Origin: Sulfurimonas gotlandica GD1
GTDB taxonomy: Bacteria > Campylobacterota > Campylobacteria > Campylobacterales > Sulfurimonadaceae
Assembly (NCBI RefSeq): GCF_000242915.1
Contig: NZ_AFRZ01000001.1
Coordinates: 1,984,001-2,048,000, forward strand
Direction of reading: 5' to 3'
Length of the DNA: 64,000 nucleotides
Shown here: positions 61,502 through 64,000 of the stretch, one piece after another
Position numbering within the stretch: the first letter of the stretch is position 1
How the letters are laid out: the number at the start of each line of letters is the position of its first letter
The notes under the pieces: model-generated
Told to the model about the DNA's origin: nothing
Database searches by the model: none
The model's input: the letters and a program-made list of their open reading frames with translations, nothing else
Program-made: the position numbers and the translations under genes

Positions 61502-64000
61502 ATGTTAAGACTACCAAAACAGTATCTTCAATTAATAATCACACTCGCATTAGGCGCTTTACTTGTTCTGGCATATATAAATAGTGATCTTGCTGATCAA
61601 AAAAATAATCAAAAAATATTAAATTATTTTTCTAAAGTAGAGGTACTTGACAAAGAGGTTAATAAAAATAGAGTTGAATTACGACTGATGACGTATGTCC
61701 ACTTTGATACAATAACCGATAATACTATAAAACTTTACAATGAAACATTGGAGTTAATAAAGTTAATAAATCTGATGACAGGTCATACTTTAAAAAATGA
61801 AACTGACAATCTTCTAATAAAATTAAAGAAAAAAGAAAATAGTACTAACGATTTAAAGTCACATATAGCGGTATATAAAAATTTTATATACTCATATCCA
61901 AAAGCAACATCTTTGTTAAAAACATCATTAAAAAATAAACATCATGATACTTATGAGGTGATAAACGAACTTTTCAATAAATTAATGCTTCACTCTTTTA
62001 TTTCGGTATCAAATCATAATAAAGATATAGAAAATTTAATAAAAAAACTAGAGGCAACAAAAAACCTTTCAGATATTGATTCTAAAAAATTATCACATCT
62101 AATTCAACATTCCAAAAAAATATATTACTTTATGAATGAGATAAATAAGCTTGAGGAAAAGGCACATCCTATTGATTTCGATAAGGACCTATTTATATTA
62201 AGAGATTCTTACAATATCTATTTTAATGGTGTGTCAGAACGTGCAAAGCTATACCAAATAATACTTCTTATAGTTGGTCTGTTGATGTTTGTTTGGGTAA
62301 TGTACTCAATAATTAGAATAAGACTCTCAGAGGCAGAAAAAGAAAACGCTTTAAACGAATTGCATTTTCAAAAATTTGCACTGGATGAACATGCTATCGT
62401 TAGTATAACAGATGCTAAGGGTAAGATACTTTATATAAATGATAAATTTTGTGAGATTAGTCAATTTCAAAGAGGTGAATTAATAGGTAAAAACCATCGT
62501 GTTATTAAATCTAATGAACATCCTGATTCTCTATTTAAAGAGATGTGGGAGACAATAAGCAGTGGTTCAGTATGGCATGGAGAGATAAAAAATAGGAAAA
62601 AAGATGGAAGTTTCTATTGGGTTAAATCTACAATAGTACCTTTCGTTGATGATAGTGGAAAACCATTTCAGTATATTTCAATTAGAACGGATACAACTAA
62701 GCAAAAAGAATTAGAAGAGCGTTTTCAAGATCAAGCAAATTTTTTAAATTCGATTACTGATAATATAACTGAAGGACTTATGGTAATTGACGATACAGGT
62801 AATTTGATATATTCAAATAAATCAGCTTCTACATTATTAGAACAAAGAGATGATGAGCTACTTGATTCTAATTTTTATTCTGATGTCCTTGTTGAAAATG
62901 AAAATATAACTTTGAGTAAGTTTGATAGTTTAATGAAAAAGAGTGGTGTATTGCACTCTGACGATGTACTATTTAAGACTAAAAATGGTAAAAATATTGA
63001 TATTGAAATGAGTGCAGTGTCTGTTTTAAGACATAATAAAAAATCATTAATTGTCGTATTTAAAGATATATCAGATCGTAAAATACTTCAAGATTCTCTT
63101 ATAGAAGCAAAACTTATAGCAGAAGAAGCAAGTAAGACTAAAAGTAATTTCCTTGCTAATATGAGTCATGAATTGCGTACACCATTGAATGGAATTATAG
63201 GTATGAGTTATATTGCGCTAAATCAGGATACTGATCCACGAATTAAAAATTATCTTGATAAAATTCACACCTCAGGTAACATTCTTCTAAAAATAATTAA
63301 TGATATTCTTGATTTTTCTAAAATTGAAGCAGGTAAGTTAGATGTTGAATCTATAGAGTTTAACTTGGACGATATGCTTAAAAAACTTTCTGATTTTATT
63401 CATCTAAAAGCATACGAAAAAGATCTTGAGTTAGTTATTTTTAAAGACCAAAATACTCCTACTTCTGTTATTGGAGATCCATTAAGAATAAATCAAATAT
63501 TACTAAATCTATTAAGTAATTCTATTAAATTTACAGATCATGGAGAGATTGAAATAAGTGTTGAAGCATTAATACTTGATGCTGCTGATTCTAAGTTAGT
63601 CTTTACTATTAGAGATACTGGTGTTGGGATGACTAAAGAAGAGCTAGATAGAATATTTAACTCTTTCTCTCAAGCTGATAGTACCATAGCTAGGCGTTAT
63701 GGAGGAACAGGTCTTGGGCTTACGATTACAAAGCAGCTTATTGAGCTAATGGATGGAAATATTAGTGTTGAAAGTGAAAAAGGAGTTGGTACTACCTTTA
63801 AGGTAGAGTTGCCTTTACATACATCTAAGCGTGATATAGTTGTTAAACAATATTCTGAAAAACTGCAAAACATACATTGCTACTTATTTAAGCTAAATAG
63901 TGTTTTTGAACGTCAAATCAATAAAATTCTTACATCGATGAATATTAAATCAACTTCAGCAGATTCTTTTGATTTAATTCCTAAAAATATAGATGAAGAT
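61502..64000 (+). CDS. Hybrid-type sensor histidine kinase, PAS-PAS-HisKA-HATPase (partial, runs off the edge)
   Basis: 833 codons are open to the window edge. TM about residues 9-25; periplasmic helical domain to about 255 (DAHL-like); TM about 256-276; PAS about 290-405 (ITDAKGKILYINDKFCEIS); PAS about 415-530; HisKA with MSHELRTPLNGIIG near 555; HATPase about 650-775 (N box LLNLLSNSIKFTD, G1 RDTGVGM, G2 GGTGLGL). A REC domain would be expected beyond the edge. It is co-directional and nearly joined to the peroxidase gene; peroxide or redox sensing is inference. Confidence 0.88.
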   Translation, partial: MLRLPKQYLQLIITLALGALLVLAYINSDLADQKNNQKILNYFSKVEVLDKEVNKNRVELRLMTYVHFDTITDNTIKLYNETLELIKLINLMTGHTLKNETDNLLIKLKKKENSTNDLKSHIAVYKNFIYSYPKATSLLKTSLKNKHHDTYEVINELFNKLMLHSFISVSNHNKDIENLIKKLEATKNLSDIDSKKLSHLIQHSKKIYYFMNEINKLEEKAHPIDFDKDLFILRDSYNIYFNGVSERAKLYQIILLIVGLLMFVWVMYSIIRIRLSEAEKENALNELHFQKFALDEHAIVSITDAKGKILYINDKFCEISQFQRGELIGKNHRVIKSNEHPDSLFKEMWETISSGSVWHGEIKNRKKDGSFYWVKSTIVPFVDDSGKPFQYISIRTDTTKQKELEERFQDQANFLNSITDNITEGLMVIDDTGNLIYSNKSASTLLEQRDDELLDSNFYSDVLVENENITLSKFDSLMKKSGVLHSDDVLFKTKNGKNIDIEMSAVSVLRHNKKSLIVVFKDISDRKILQDSLIEAKLIAEEASKTKSNFLANMSHELRTPLNGIIGMSYIALNQDTDPRIKNYLDKIHTSGNILLKIINDILDFSKIEAGKLDVESIEFNLDDMLKKLSDFIHLKAYEKDLELVIFKDQNTPTSVIGDPLRINQILLNLLSNSIKFTDHGEIEISVEALILDAADSKLVFTIRDTGVGMTKEELDRIFNSFSQADSTIARRYGGTGLGLTITKQLIELMDGNISVESEKGVGTTFKVELPLHTSKRDIVVKQYSEKLQNIHCYLFKLNSVFERQINKILTSMNIKSTSADSFDLIPKNIDED

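Overview
The window is low-GC DNA with a gene style typical of Campylobacterota, most like Sulfurimonas and relatives. The reasons are AT-rich codon use, the run hemN / Fe-S oxidoreductase / lgt, many c-di-GMP signalling proteins, a cytochrome-c peroxidase and Hcp-like Sel1 proteins. The genus assignment is inference from protein flavour; no rRNA or other marker lies in the window.

Positions 1-14.8 kb hold an LPS / surface-glycan locus. It has two GT9 heptosyltransferase-like genes, several GT2 and GT4 glycosyltransferases, a CgeB-like transferase, a WaaP/Kdo-type kinase, an AlgI-like MBOAT acyltransferase with an AlgJ/DltD-like partner, an O-antigen ligase, two NAD-dependent sugar epimerases and an MsbA-type lipid A flippase. 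Together they could build, decorate, ligate and export an LPS-type glycan. Positions 14.8-30.6 kb are ordinary housekeeping: hemN, an Fe-S protein, lgt, a DUF2062 protein, a heme-bearing GGDEF-EAL protein, an RhlE-type helicase, a diguanylate cyclase, truC, an HMA protein, a giant AsmA-like protein, a radical SAM protein, a CNBD protein and a Sel1 protein.

At 30.62 kb a 47-base fragment matches only the 3' half of a CAU-anticodon tRNA. This looks like an attachment-site scar, and the remainder of the window reads as an accessory island. Two families of short repeats organise it. One is a 26-27 bp sequence resembling the terminal inverted repeat of an IS3-type element, at 31.51, 43.78, 44.79 and 57.14 kb. 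The other is a family of 60-95 bp palindromes with conserved outer arms and variable centres. The palindromes lie between genes or small gene groups, all in one orientation, and only in 31.5-44.8 and 57.1-60.5 kb. Cargo in these parts: a Fic protein, a peptidoglycan-binding lipo/exoprotein, an operon with an LRR protein, an FtsK-gamma-like winged helix, a PD-(D/E)XK-like nuclease and a broken phosphoesterase, two paralogous ~57-aa proteins, a zinc-ribbon protein, a REC-REC-GGDEF and a REC-REC-PAS-PAS-HD-GYP pair, a serine recombinase and a large PAS-GAF-GGDEF-EAL-CZB protein.

The segment between the repeat-bearing parts (44.8-57.1 kb) has no such palindromes. It carries a candidate undescribed membrane system: a small soluble protein, two polytopic/coiled-coil membrane proteins, a VirD4/TraG-like ATPase without a membrane anchor and a truncated membrane J-domain protein. 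Next to it are a divergent HisKA_2 kinase and OmpR-type regulator, a 51-aa membrane peptide, two TPR proteins with degenerate Hpt-like domains, and a split PilB/GspE N-terminal remnant. A loosely shared TGT-n-AC...GTCAC motif sits before three of these transcription units. The window ends in a cytochrome-c peroxidase followed by a hybrid-type sensor kinase that runs off the edge.
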